Shown one piece after another: positions 1-7,071 of a stretch of DNA of 11,810 bases. The stretch is taken from contig JAFTMQ010000012.1 of NCBI GenBank assembly GCA_017452305.1, positions 1 to 11,810 on the forward strand, given 5' to 3'. How positions within the stretch are numbered: the stretch's first letter is position 1; the number at the start of each line of letters is the position of its first letter. Origin of the DNA: Clostridia bacterium. Lineage in GTDB: Bacteria; Bacillota; Clostridia; Christensenellales; Borkfalkiaceae. Position numbers and translations under genes: made by a program. Under the pieces are notes generated by a model. It was not told the origin of the DNA and did not search any database. It was given only the letters and a program-made list of their open reading frames with translations.

Positions 1-416
1 ACTTTCCCAGGAGGCAAGGTTTGGAAGGTAAGACGATTGTCAATCACAACCGACAAACGATTTTCTTCCTGCAAGTCCTCCAAGGGCAAATCAATCGGAA
101 AAAAGCCGTTGATGCCCCCGCCGATACGTTTGCCGTTTAAGTACACTTCGCACTTATGGCTTGTCGCGCCGATACGCAAACGATAAATCATATTTTCACG
201 CACGGGAATAGAGAAAAACGTTTCGTATAGCACCTTACCGACGTGCTCTTTCGTTGCGCGGTCGGTAACAATTTCGTTGTAGCTTGCCGGAACTGCCATA
301 GGCAACGTAGCAACCGCTTTACTGGTCGGCAAATAATTTTCTTCCACCGTCTTGAATTGCCAAACGCCATTCAAGTTGTACACGCTTCTATATTTATTTG
401 ATTTAGGATAAAGCAT
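1..416 (-). CDS. GH2 beta-glucuronidase-like enzyme, N-terminal 138 residues (continues past the left edge)
   Basis: This is the start of a glycoside hydrolase family 2 enzyme; the catalytic barrel lies outside the window. The translation begins MLYPKSNKYRSVYNLNGVWQ and shows the GH2 sugar-binding jelly-roll domain. Recognisable pieces are the LNGVWQFK opening (about residues 15-22), AVPASYNE (about 46-53), HVGKVLYE (about 62-69), the EVYLNGKRIG strand (about 92-101) and the closing NRLTFQTLPPG (about 127-137). The last element closely resembles the NNELNWQTIPPG segment of E. coli UidA, which favours beta-glucuronidase over beta-galactosidase or beta-mannosidase. The start is ATG at 416, with GAGGAG six bases upstream. 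It follows the mutase by 24 bases and has no signal peptide, so a cytoplasmic enzyme acting on imported oligosaccharides is expected. Family membership is firm; substrate specificity is inferred from N-terminal resemblance only. Confidence 0.85.
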   Translation of the reverse strand, partial: MLYPKSNKYRSVYNLNGVWQFKTVEENYLPTSKAVATLPMAVPASYNEIVTDRATKEHVGKVLYETFFSIPVRENMIYRLRIGATSHKCEVYLNGKRIGGGINGFFPIDLPLEDLQEENRLSVVIDNRLTFQTLPPGK

Positions 417-422
417 CTTTCA

Positions 423-428
423 CTCCTC
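423..428 (-). promoter_or_regulatory. Ribosome binding site of the GH2 gene
   Basis: GAGGAG lies six bases before the ATG at 416, inside the 24-base gap after the mutase stop codon. It is a strong Shine-Dalgarno match and fixes the GH2 start. Confidence 0.8.
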
Positions 429-440
429 ATTCCTTTTTTA

Positions 441-2060
441 TTAATCCATAAAGTTTTTTAACAAAGCTTGCATTGCTTGCAATTTCGCAACGGCAAGTTC
501 TTGATTTTCCCCTTTCGCTTGCAAGTAAATCTTCATCTTCGGCTCCGTGCCGCTTGGACGGATAATAAGGCGGTAAGATTCATTCTTAAAACGTAAAACG
601 TCGCTCTTGGGAAGTCCAAATAAGCCCTGCGCAAAATCATCAAAGTGAAGCGCCTGTCCGTCTATTTCTCTCGGCGGATTTTTGCGTATGTTTGACAAAA
701 TTTTTTGCATTTTTTCCATACCGTCTTTCCCAGGCAAGGAAATGGATTTTAAATCCGTTTGGTAATAGCCATACCTTTTGTAAATTTCTTGCAATACCTT
801 GTAAAGGCCCTTGCCCTTTTCTTTGAAATACGCGCAAGCTTCCGCAATCATCATCGCCGCCGATACCGCGTCTTTATCACGCGCGTGCGTACCGACAAGA
901 TATCCATAGCTTTCTTCCAAGCCAAGAAGATAATCTTTCGTTTCTTCGAGTGCTTCACCAATATACTTAAAGCCCGTCAATACTTCTTTAACTTCCGCAC
1001 CGTATTCCTTTGCCATATCAAAGATAATATCCGTCGTTACAATCGTCTTGATGACCGTTGAACGCGTACACGGTATCCCCATTTCTTGTTTTTTAAGCAA
1101 GATATAATAGAGTAAAATACTCCCCGTTTCATTGCCGTTAAGAAGTACGTACTCGCCCTTTTCGTTGGGTACGGCGATACCGATACGGTCTGCGTCGGGA
1201 TCGGTTGCCAGAACAAGGTCGGGCTTGTAGATTTCCGCATCTCGCAAAGCAAGCGTCAACGCCGCTTTTTCTTCGGGGTTGGGATAAGGACAAGTAGTAA
1301 AGTTCCCGTCGGGCATTTCTTGCTCTTTGACGGTATATACTTCCTTAATCCCCATTTCTTGCAAGATAGCCTGCACGTATTTTTTGCCCGTACCGTGCAA
1401 AGGTGAATAGACAATACTCGGCGCATTTTCTTTGGTGATTTTCGTCAAGGAAAAGGCTTTAATCGCCTCTAAAAACGCTGTTTTTACGCTATCGTCCAAG
1501 ACTTCAATCAAGCTTTCCTTCGGCGCAAAATCGTTGAAATAATCGTATTCGTTGATTTTTGCCGTGATGGCTTTCGCCGCTTCGTCCGTGATTTGGCAGC
1601 CCAACGAATTATACACCTTATAGCCGTTATATTCTTTGGGGTTATGGCTCGCCGTAATGACAATACCTGCACTCGCTTTTAAATAGCGCACTGCAAAAGA
1701 TAAAACGGGGGTAGGCGTAAGCTCGGAAAAAAGATGCGCCTTAATCCCTTTATACGACATAATTTCCGCCGCTAAACGCGCAAACTCCGCCGATTTATTA
1801 CGGCTGTCATAGGCGATAACAATACTCTTTCCGCCCGTAGAAAGCAGGTATTCCGCCAAGCCGAAGGTTGCCTTGCCGACGGTGTAAATATTCATTCGAT
1901 TCGTACCTGCCCCTATGATTCCGCGCAATCCACCCGTACCAAAGGTCAAGGATTTATAAAATCTATCCTCGATTTCTTTGTCGTTGCCGACCACGGAAAG
2001 CAGTTCGTTTTTTATCTCGCTGTCTTGGACTTTTTCAAGCCATCTTTCATATTCTATCAT
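441..2060 (-). CDS. Phosphoglucomutase/phosphomannomutase (alpha-D-phosphohexomutase family)
   Basis: This 539-residue cytoplasmic enzyme interconverts hexose 1-phosphates and hexose 6-phosphates through a phosphoserine. All four family signatures are present in order: the catalytic serine loop TASHNPKEYNG (Ser138), the metal-binding loop DPDADR (287-292), the sugar-binding loop GLEESYG (380-386) and the phosphate-binding loop RPSGTEPK (501-508). The length fits the PgcA-type bacterial subgroup, slightly on the short side. The ATG overlaps the GH130 stop codon as ATGA, which implies translational coupling. Placed directly after a mannoside phosphorylase, its likely job here is to convert mannose 1-phosphate to mannose 6-phosphate, although glucose 1-phosphate turnover is equally compatible with the sequence. 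Family confidence is very high; sugar preference cannot be read from the motifs. Confidence 0.95.
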   Translation of the reverse strand: MIEYERWLEKVQDSEIKNELLSVVGNDKEIEDRFYKSLTFGTGGLRGIIGAGTNRMNIYTVGKATFGLAEYLLSTGGKSIVIAYDSRNKSAEFARLAAEIMSYKGIKAHLFSELTPTPVLSFAVRYLKASAGIVITASHNPKEYNGYKVYNSLGCQITDEAAKAITAKINEYDYFNDFAPKESLIEVLDDSVKTAFLEAIKAFSLTKITKENAPSIVYSPLHGTGKKYVQAILQEMGIKEVYTVKEQEMPDGNFTTCPYPNPEEKAALTLALRDAEIYKPDLVLATDPDADRIGIAVPNEKGEYVLLNGNETGSILLYYILLKKQEMGIPCTRSTVIKTIVTTDIIFDMAKEYGAEVKEVLTGFKYIGEALEETKDYLLGLEESYGYLVGTHARDKDAVSAAMMIAEACAYFKEKGKGLYKVLQEIYKRYGYYQTDLKSISLPGKDGMEKMQKILSNIRKNPPREIDGQALHFDDFAQGLFGLPKSDVLRFKNESYRLIIRPSGTEPKMKIYLQAKGENQELAVAKLQAMQALLKNFMD

Positions 2061-3094
2061 ACCTTACATTCCGTCATCAAATAGTGGAGCAATTCGTTAA
2101 AATCTGCCGTTGCAAGCCCAATATACGTATCCGCCGTGCCGTAATAAACGTACAGCGTGCCGTCCTTGACTACCGTGCCCGTGGGGAAAACGCAACCCTC
2201 ATAAATACCGCACGTTTCGTAATCGTGCTCGGGCTCCATAAGATAATCTTTCGTCCTTGCGATAATCTTTCTCGGATCTTCTAAATCCATCAAAACGGCA
2301 CCGACACGGTAAATGCCTTTCTCGTCTACGCCGTGATAGAGCATAAACCAACCATATTCCGTCTTAATCGGGGGCGTACCGCCGCCCATGCGTTGGCATT
2401 CCCACCACTGCTCTCCCGTAATAAGAAGCTCGGGTTTATCATAGTCGATAAGGTCGTCGCCAAACGAAATCCAAATAGACGGCATCTTCACGCCCGCATT
2501 TTTGAACTTCGGACGGCTAATCATCGCATACCTGCCCCCTACCTTTTCAGGGAAAAGGTATACGTCGCGGTCATCGACGGTCGCTTCCGTAATGCGCCCA
2601 AACTTCTTATACACCTTAAAATCTTTCGTTGCCGCAAGATAGGTTACGGTGATATTGTTTTTTGCAAACGAAGGCAATTCTTCGCCACTTACATCCGTTT
2701 CGTCCATATACGTAGGTGCTTTGGATACGCCCTCTACGTATTCCACAAGCCAATATTGTCCGGGTGCGTAGGCACGTGCCGCGTACGTCATATAATACAT
2801 ATCCCCGATTTTCATAAGGCGAGGATCTTCCACGCAACCGCCATCGGGCTCGTCATGACTGCCCTCAAATGCAGGCTTGTCGCTTTGACGAACAAAGTTG
2901 ATACCGTCCTTACTCGTTGCCAAACCAAGCTTGATTTGATGTCTTACGTCGTTGCCTGCCGCGCGGTAAAGCATAACGAATTCTTCATTTTTATCGTCAT
3001 AAATAACAGCAGGGTTCAAAACACAGCGTTCTTCCCATTGATTTTGGGGGTTGGGTTTTAAAATAGGATTTCCTTCATATTTTTGCAGTTTCAT
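2057..3094 (-). CDS. GH130 beta-mannoside phosphorylase
   Basis: This is a five-bladed propeller enzyme of family GH130, which cleaves beta-mannosides with inorganic phosphate to give alpha-mannose 1-phosphate. Numbered from the ATG at 3094 (345 residues), it shows KYEGNPIL at the N-terminus, EDPRL (Asp90, the family's proposed proton donor), the DRDVYLFPEK blade motif (175-184), SRP (Arg194) and the GGGTPPIKTEYGW...LYHG region (His254). The retained Arg and His sit where GH130 phosphorylases hold phosphate, which favours phosphorolysis over hydrolysis. GGGTPPIK and EDPRL resemble subfamily GH130_2 (mannooligosaccharide or mannosyl-GlcNAc phosphorylases) more than GH130_1. An extra loop of about 25 residues lies near 122-150. 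An in-frame ATG at 3112 overlaps the previous stop, but AAGGAAG lies six bases before 3094, so the shorter start is preferred. The enzyme has no signal peptide and is cytoplasmic. Confidence 0.92.
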   Translation of the reverse strand: MKLQKYEGNPILKPNPQNQWEERCVLNPAVIYDDKNEEFVMLYRAAGNDVRHQIKLGLATSKDGINFVRQSDKPAFEGSHDEPDGGCVEDPRLMKIGDMYYMTYAARAYAPGQYWLVEYVEGVSKAPTYMDETDVSGEELPSFAKNNITVTYLAATKDFKVYKKFGRITEATVDDRDVYLFPEKVGGRYAMISRPKFKNAGVKMPSIWISFGDDLIDYDKPELLITGEQWWECQRMGGGTPPIKTEYGWFMLYHGVDEKGIYRVGAVLMDLEDPRKIIARTKDYLMEPEHDYETCGIYEGCVFPTGTVVKDGTLYVYYGTADTYIGLATADFNELLHYLMTECKV

Positions 3095-3100
3095 AATCTT

Positions 3101-3107
3101 CTTCCTT
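3101..3107 (-). promoter_or_regulatory. Ribosome binding site that selects the GH130 start
   Basis: AAGGAAG lies six bases upstream of the ATG at 3094 and downstream of the alternative ATG at 3112. It therefore supports initiation at 3094 and a 345-residue product. Confidence 0.7.
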
Positions 3108-3111
3108 TTCA

Positions 3112-5007
3112 TTAAGAATTAAATATATCCGAAAAATCGTCCACCAACGTCTTCCAAACGGGAATACCATACGTCGTTACGTCCCAAAATTCAACGCTAA
3201 ACGAATCAAAATCACAGCCAGCCGACTTGAATGCGTTGTAATCCGCAAATAAAGTAGGAACAACCTTAAAATTCGTTGCCTGCGTCGTTTTATATAAGGG
3301 GGCGTTAGAAATTACGTAGCTGTTGCTTGTCGAAGCAACCTCGCCGCGTGCAAATCCACCGTAGGTATCCGCAACGGGCACGTCGGGGGCGTAGACGATG
3401 ACGTTCTTCAAATTCACTTTCCACATCGCATTGCCCATAAAGGCAAGATTGCTTGCGCCGCCGTCGATAAAGTATACGCTTGCATAGATGTTTTCAAGCG
3501 TACTAAACTCGCTGTCATCTTGCCCGCCCTCACCGCAAAGAATACCGGCAGGCGCTTTACCCGAGGTTCCGTTTTTGGCGATATTATGCAATGCCAAATT
3601 TTTGATCGTTGCTTTTTCTAAAAATTGGCCGAAAAGACCGCATCTATATTCCTGCGAATGGTTGAACGTGAAGGTCAATACGTGCCCTTTCCCGTCGAAA
3701 TAGCCGCCAAAATTGTTGGGTTTCATGCCCTCGGGGAAGGAAAGGATCGTGTATGGCTCGATAATATCCCTAGCAAGCATATAGGTGCCCGTGATGAGCT
3801 TCGTTTCCTTGCCCGCATAAATCCCCACGAAATCCTGCAGCTCGTCGATAATTTTCGTATATATGCTGCACGTCGCTTGATAGCCAACGGTATCATTGTA
3901 GAAAATCATCGTGTTTTCAACGCTTTCCGCAATATCCAATTTTCCGTCTTTGAGTTTATATTCCTTGCCGTCCAACGCGTACGAAACCATACCCTCAAAG
4001 CCGTCGATAATCTCGCTTATGGGCTTCATACTTTGGGTTTCTTCGTCAAAGTACTTTCCGTCGGCAATCGAATAATTAATTTCCATATCCAAAGCCTTTA
4101 CGGGACGAGCCACAGTGACGTCAAAGGAAACTTCCTTGCCGCCGTAAGCGACGATGAGATTTGTTTTTCCTGCTTTATTCGCCTTGATATTCCAAGTGTC
4201 GCCCGCCTTTTCGAGCGTAGCAATCCCCTCGTCCAAAATCGACAGAGTGTACTCCGCCACTTCTTCGCCGTCTTCGGAAACGAACACGGAAGAAATCGTT
4301 TGCGACGTTGCATATTCCACGTCCTCGTGCGTAGTAACCGTATATAAGTCAATGGACGTAAGCATACCGCCGTCCAAAAGCACCGTAGTTTCGGGCACAA
4401 CGTTGACGGTAACCGTTTCCGCTTGCACAGTCAAGCCGCGCCAAGTAGCAACAACACTCACCTGCGTACTGCCGACAATGCCGTTCGCCACAAATTTGCC
4501 GTCTACGACGTCCCCAACCGTTTTATCCGCGACGTAATATTCTATTTCCCCGTCGGTGAAGGTTTTTCCATTGAAACGCACGCATGCGCCGAGCGCAAAC
4601 TCCGTGCCTTTCATAATCGTAATTTCCTCGCGCACATTGTTGCCGAAGGAAAGCGTGGGGACATTGCCCGCCGTATCTACTTCCACCTTACAGCTAACCT
4701 GCTTTGTGCCGTATTCCGCCGTGATGGTTGCAAAACCGACTTTTAAGCCTTCCACAAAACCGTTTTGATCTACGGATACAACGGACGGGGACGAAGATTT
4801 CCACGTCAAGCTTTCCCCTTCAAGTACGTTGTAGGAAACAGGCAATTGCATCCTGTCCCCCAACGTGAGAAGAAGGTTCGTCTTCCCCATTTCCAACTTT
4901 TCCACAACGGGAACGGGTGCGGAAGTGTTATCGTTGCCGCAACCTGCCGCTATTGCGACGGAAAAACACATTGTACAAGATAATATAAAGGATAAAAATT
5001 TCTTCAT
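3112..5007 (-). CDS. Big_2-domain surface lipoprotein with a beta-helix-like C-terminal region
   Basis: This is a predicted lipoprotein of 631 residues. The signal peptide is MKKFLSFILSCTMCFSVAIA followed by a lipobox ending at Cys23 (AAGC; the -3 residue is Ala, slightly atypical). Residues about 35-110 form a bacterial Ig-like Big_2 domain, with the typical LTLGDRMQL, WKSSSPSVVSVD and G-ATITAEYG pattern. Two further Ig-like sandwiches are likely at about 115-205 and 208-300. After a poorly recognisable stretch, residues about 430-560 contain YFDGKGHVLTF, LFGQF and ATIKNLALHNI, a pattern seen in right-handed beta-helix surface proteins. No catalytic motif is visible. The frame is open from a GTG at 5037 directly after the previous stop, but the ATG at 5007 precedes a clean signal peptide and has GGGAG upstream. 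The role is probably cell-surface glycan binding or presentation; this is inference from context. Confidence 0.85.
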   Translation of the reverse strand: MKKFLSFILSCTMCFSVAIAAGCGNDNTSAPVPVVEKLEMGKTNLLLTLGDRMQLPVSYNVLEGESLTWKSSSPSVVSVDQNGFVEGLKVGFATITAEYGTKQVSCKVEVDTAGNVPTLSFGNNVREEITIMKGTEFALGACVRFNGKTFTDGEIEYYVADKTVGDVVDGKFVANGIVGSTQVSVVATWRGLTVQAETVTVNVVPETTVLLDGGMLTSIDLYTVTTHEDVEYATSQTISSVFVSEDGEEVAEYTLSILDEGIATLEKAGDTWNIKANKAGKTNLIVAYGGKEVSFDVTVARPVKALDMEINYSIADGKYFDEETQSMKPISEIIDGFEGMVSYALDGKEYKLKDGKLDIAESVENTMIFYNDTVGYQATCSIYTKIIDELQDFVGIYAGKETKLITGTYMLARDIIEPYTILSFPEGMKPNNFGGYFDGKGHVLTFTFNHSQEYRCGLFGQFLEKATIKNLALHNIAKNGTSGKAPAGILCGEGGQDDSEFSTLENIYASVYFIDGGASNLAFMGNAMWKVNLKNVIVYAPDVPVADTYGGFARGEVASTSNSYVISNAPLYKTTQATNFKVVPTLFADYNAFKSAGCDFDSFSVEFWDVTTYGIPVWKTLVDDFSDIFNS

Positions 5008-5017
5008 TTTTGTCTTT

Positions 5018-5022
5018 CTCCC
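5018..5022 (-). promoter_or_regulatory. Ribosome binding site of the Big_2 lipoprotein gene
   Basis: GGGAG lies ten bases before the ATG at 5007. It supports that start over the GTG at 5037, which abuts the previous stop codon and would put charged residues in front of the signal peptide. Confidence 0.6.
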
Positions 5023-5037
5023 ATACCGTCTATGCAC

Positions 5038-7056
5038 TTATCGCAAAGACAAGCCTGCCGCCCAAGTACCGATTGTCGAAGGCGATCTTTCCGCGAAACG
5101 GAATTCTCTCAAACTTGAAATTTCCGTTTTGAAATACATAACCATTTCGTTATATACGTCGTTCTCCAAGCTATCTTCACAGTTTGCAAGCATATAATAT
5201 GCAGGGCATACCCATTCGATATCGATATGTTCTTTCAACGCTTTATACAGTTCGGGATCAATCGCTTCGTATTTTGCGATAAGCGCTCTCGCCTCGTCAA
5301 TACTGTCCAACCATCCCTTCAACATTTCATAATGCCAATAATCACGGCTGATTGCGTAGTTGATGATACCCGTTTGCGTAATCTTTTTCGTTTCATGCGC
5401 AACGATAATCGCCCAATTATTCTCTTGCACGTACAAATCGAACATCACGTCCGCGGCGTCCTTAAACATTGCCTTAAACCATCTTTGCGTCAATTCGTTG
5501 ATATCCTGCGTGGTATCCCATTGCATTTTGGAATCCAAATAAATATCTAACATTTGGAAAGAGGTTACGTTTGCACCCGGCATTGCGGACTGCTTAAACA
5601 TAAATTCCGCGCCGCCTTCTTTAAAGAATTGATATGCGTCGGTGTCGTAGAAGTTCGTACCAGCTGTTCTGAACAAGAAATTACCAAAGTTTGCATCGTA
5701 CGTCCAAAGATATACGGACGACGAAATATCAAACCACTTCAAAGAGTTTTCTACACCCTCTTTGCTTGCTTCGTCGTAGATATTCTTTTGATAGCTCAAA
5801 CCGCTTGAAACCGCATAGAACACGCCGACGTCGTCACGCATTTCCAAATCGGGATGGTTGACAACGTACTTACCTGCCTTTTCATCGTAGTGCGCAGGCG
5901 ATTCTACGAACGCTGCGTAAGCGAAGAAGACAAGGGTAAGATCGCGCTTGTAGGGTGCGTTTTCCGGTTTATTCATCCAATCTTCAAGCTTTGCGCGAAT
6001 GTTGTTTGCCATAATAATGGCAAGTGCGGATTGCGCGCCGTACGTTTGCTTCGCTTTTGCACACCACTCGCAGTTACACATCGTATTAGCGTTGTCCTCT
6101 TGCGTGAACGTAACAATGTTGCGAAGCGGATACTTATCGGGGGAATATTTCACCAAAGAGCGTGTAATAACTTCCGCCGCACGCGCTACCAACGCTTCGT
6201 ATGCCTCTACGTTGCCGTGCGCCGTATAGCAAAGCTGTGTATTGTCCGCACCTTGACCGCTTTGATCGGAGAACCACTCCTTTTGTGAGGTGGGTGCCTC
6301 ACGGGGAATTACGTTGGACGTATTGTGAATAATATGTTCGCTTGCGCCGTTTTCCGTGTCGCCTATCGGCAAGAAATATTCACTGTATGTGCGCGTACGG
6401 AAACGATATTGAAGATTGTTGGGGTTTTGGTCCGTGAGCGCAGCGGGACTTGTGCGCATCTCAAAATCGGGAACATCCACCACGTTAAAATCACGCATTT
6501 TGACGTTTCTCGTTTCGGTGATCGTAAAGCAATCATAAGCGAATTGTTCGTAATCGAACATAAGATTTAAGAAGGTATATACGCCGTTCATTGCGCCGCT
6601 TGAGGTGGCGCCTGCAATATACACCGTCTTATCTTTCGTGATAATACGTACGCCTTGCGAACCGACAATCTCTTCTTTCAAATCGACGTTTGCCGATTGC
6701 AACATTTGTGTTGCGCCAAGAGAGATATATTTCCCGTCCGCCGTATGCGCCAAACCGCTCTCTGATTCTTTGACCGTGGTCAATTTTATCCCCGTTGCTT
6801 CCTCGAAGAAGTATTTAAGTTCCGCCTCTGCGATAATTAAGTTAGAATCGGTTACGGACGGCAAAAGAAGCTTATACTCCGTTTTGCCGTTTTGCACCAT
6901 ATAATCGTCCCGTTCGGGCGCGGTCAAATCGTGTACGCCGTCCGTGTATCTATATTTTTCTCTTTCTGCTACACGTTTTTCTTTTGCTCCGCAACCGCCT
7001 AAAAAAGTGCATAAGCAAAGCGCGCTAAGCAGTAATGAAATTATACGTTTTTTCAT
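5038..7056 (-). CDS. DUF4838-family lipoprotein, candidate glycan-active protein
   Basis: This is a predicted lipoprotein of 672 residues. The signal peptide MKKRIISLLLSALCLCTF ends in the lipobox LGGC (Cys22). The body matches the layout of DUF4838 proteins. An N-terminal alpha/beta domain (about 60-185), of the type that precedes the barrel in GH20/GH67-like enzymes, includes ELKYFFEEATGIKL and SSGAMNGVYTFLN. A barrel-like region follows, with the diagnostic acid-plus-cysteine cluster TQEDNANTMCNCEWC (Glu320, Asp321, Cys327, Cys329, Cys332). The C-terminal part (about 515-650) looks helical. DUF4838 genes commonly sit in polysaccharide utilisation loci, but I know of no settled activity for the family. 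The acids near 320 are candidate catalytic residues, not proven ones. The ATG has GGGGG seven bases upstream, directly after the previous gene's stop. It is expected to be anchored on the outer face of the membrane. Confidence 0.85.
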   Translation of the reverse strand: MKKRIISLLLSALCLCTFLGGCGAKEKRVAEREKYRYTDGVHDLTAPERDDYMVQNGKTEYKLLLPSVTDSNLIIAEAELKYFFEEATGIKLTTVKESESGLAHTADGKYISLGATQMLQSANVDLKEEIVGSQGVRIITKDKTVYIAGATSSGAMNGVYTFLNLMFDYEQFAYDCFTITETRNVKMRDFNVVDVPDFEMRTSPAALTDQNPNNLQYRFRTRTYSEYFLPIGDTENGASEHIIHNTSNVIPREAPTSQKEWFSDQSGQGADNTQLCYTAHGNVEAYEALVARAAEVITRSLVKYSPDKYPLRNIVTFTQEDNANTMCNCEWCAKAKQTYGAQSALAIIMANNIRAKLEDWMNKPENAPYKRDLTLVFFAYAAFVESPAHYDEKAGKYVVNHPDLEMRDDVGVFYAVSSGLSYQKNIYDEASKEGVENSLKWFDISSSVYLWTYDANFGNFLFRTAGTNFYDTDAYQFFKEGGAEFMFKQSAMPGANVTSFQMLDIYLDSKMQWDTTQDINELTQRWFKAMFKDAADVMFDLYVQENNWAIIVAHETKKITQTGIINYAISRDYWHYEMLKGWLDSIDEARALIAKYEAIDPELYKALKEHIDIEWVCPAYYMLANCEDSLENDVYNEMVMYFKTEISSLREFRFAERSPSTIGTWAAGLSLR

Positions 7057-7063
7057 ACTTTTG

Positions 7064-7071
7064 CCCCCTTA
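7064..7071 (-). promoter_or_regulatory. Stop codon joined to the ribosome binding site (TAAGGGGG) before the DUF4838 gene
   Basis: The TAA of the 1035-residue gene (7071-7069) runs straight into GGGGG (7068-7064), seven bases before the ATG at 7056. Ending and restarting at the same spot suggests translational coupling. Confidence 0.6.

Noticed and set aside
188..370. Minus-strand open frame of 60 codons near the left edge
   Set aside because: It overlaps the GH2 frame in another register. The GH2 frame has family motifs and a proper start, so this is not a separate gene.
417..440. Possible terminator in the A-rich gap between the mutase and the GH2 gene
   Set aside because: An A-rich stretch is present, but there is no inverted repeat to form a hairpin, and the gap holds the GH2 ribosome site.
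2333..3061. Open frame of 242 codons on the plus strand
   Set aside because: It lies wholly antisense to the GH130 gene, whose motifs are unambiguous. The frame is a by-product of codon usage, and its translation shows no domain.
3092..3112. ATG at 3112 as the GH130 start
   Set aside because: The only good ribosome site is downstream of it and suits the ATG at 3094; the six extra residues (MKRKKI) have no place in the family alignment.
3625..4347. Open frame of 240 codons on the plus strand
   Set aside because: It is antisense to the Big_2 lipoprotein, has no convincing ribosome site and no recognisable motif.
5008..5037. GTG at 5037 as the start of the Big_2 lipoprotein
   Set aside because: It would add ten mostly charged residues before the signal peptide, and the ATG at 5007 has a GGGAG site.
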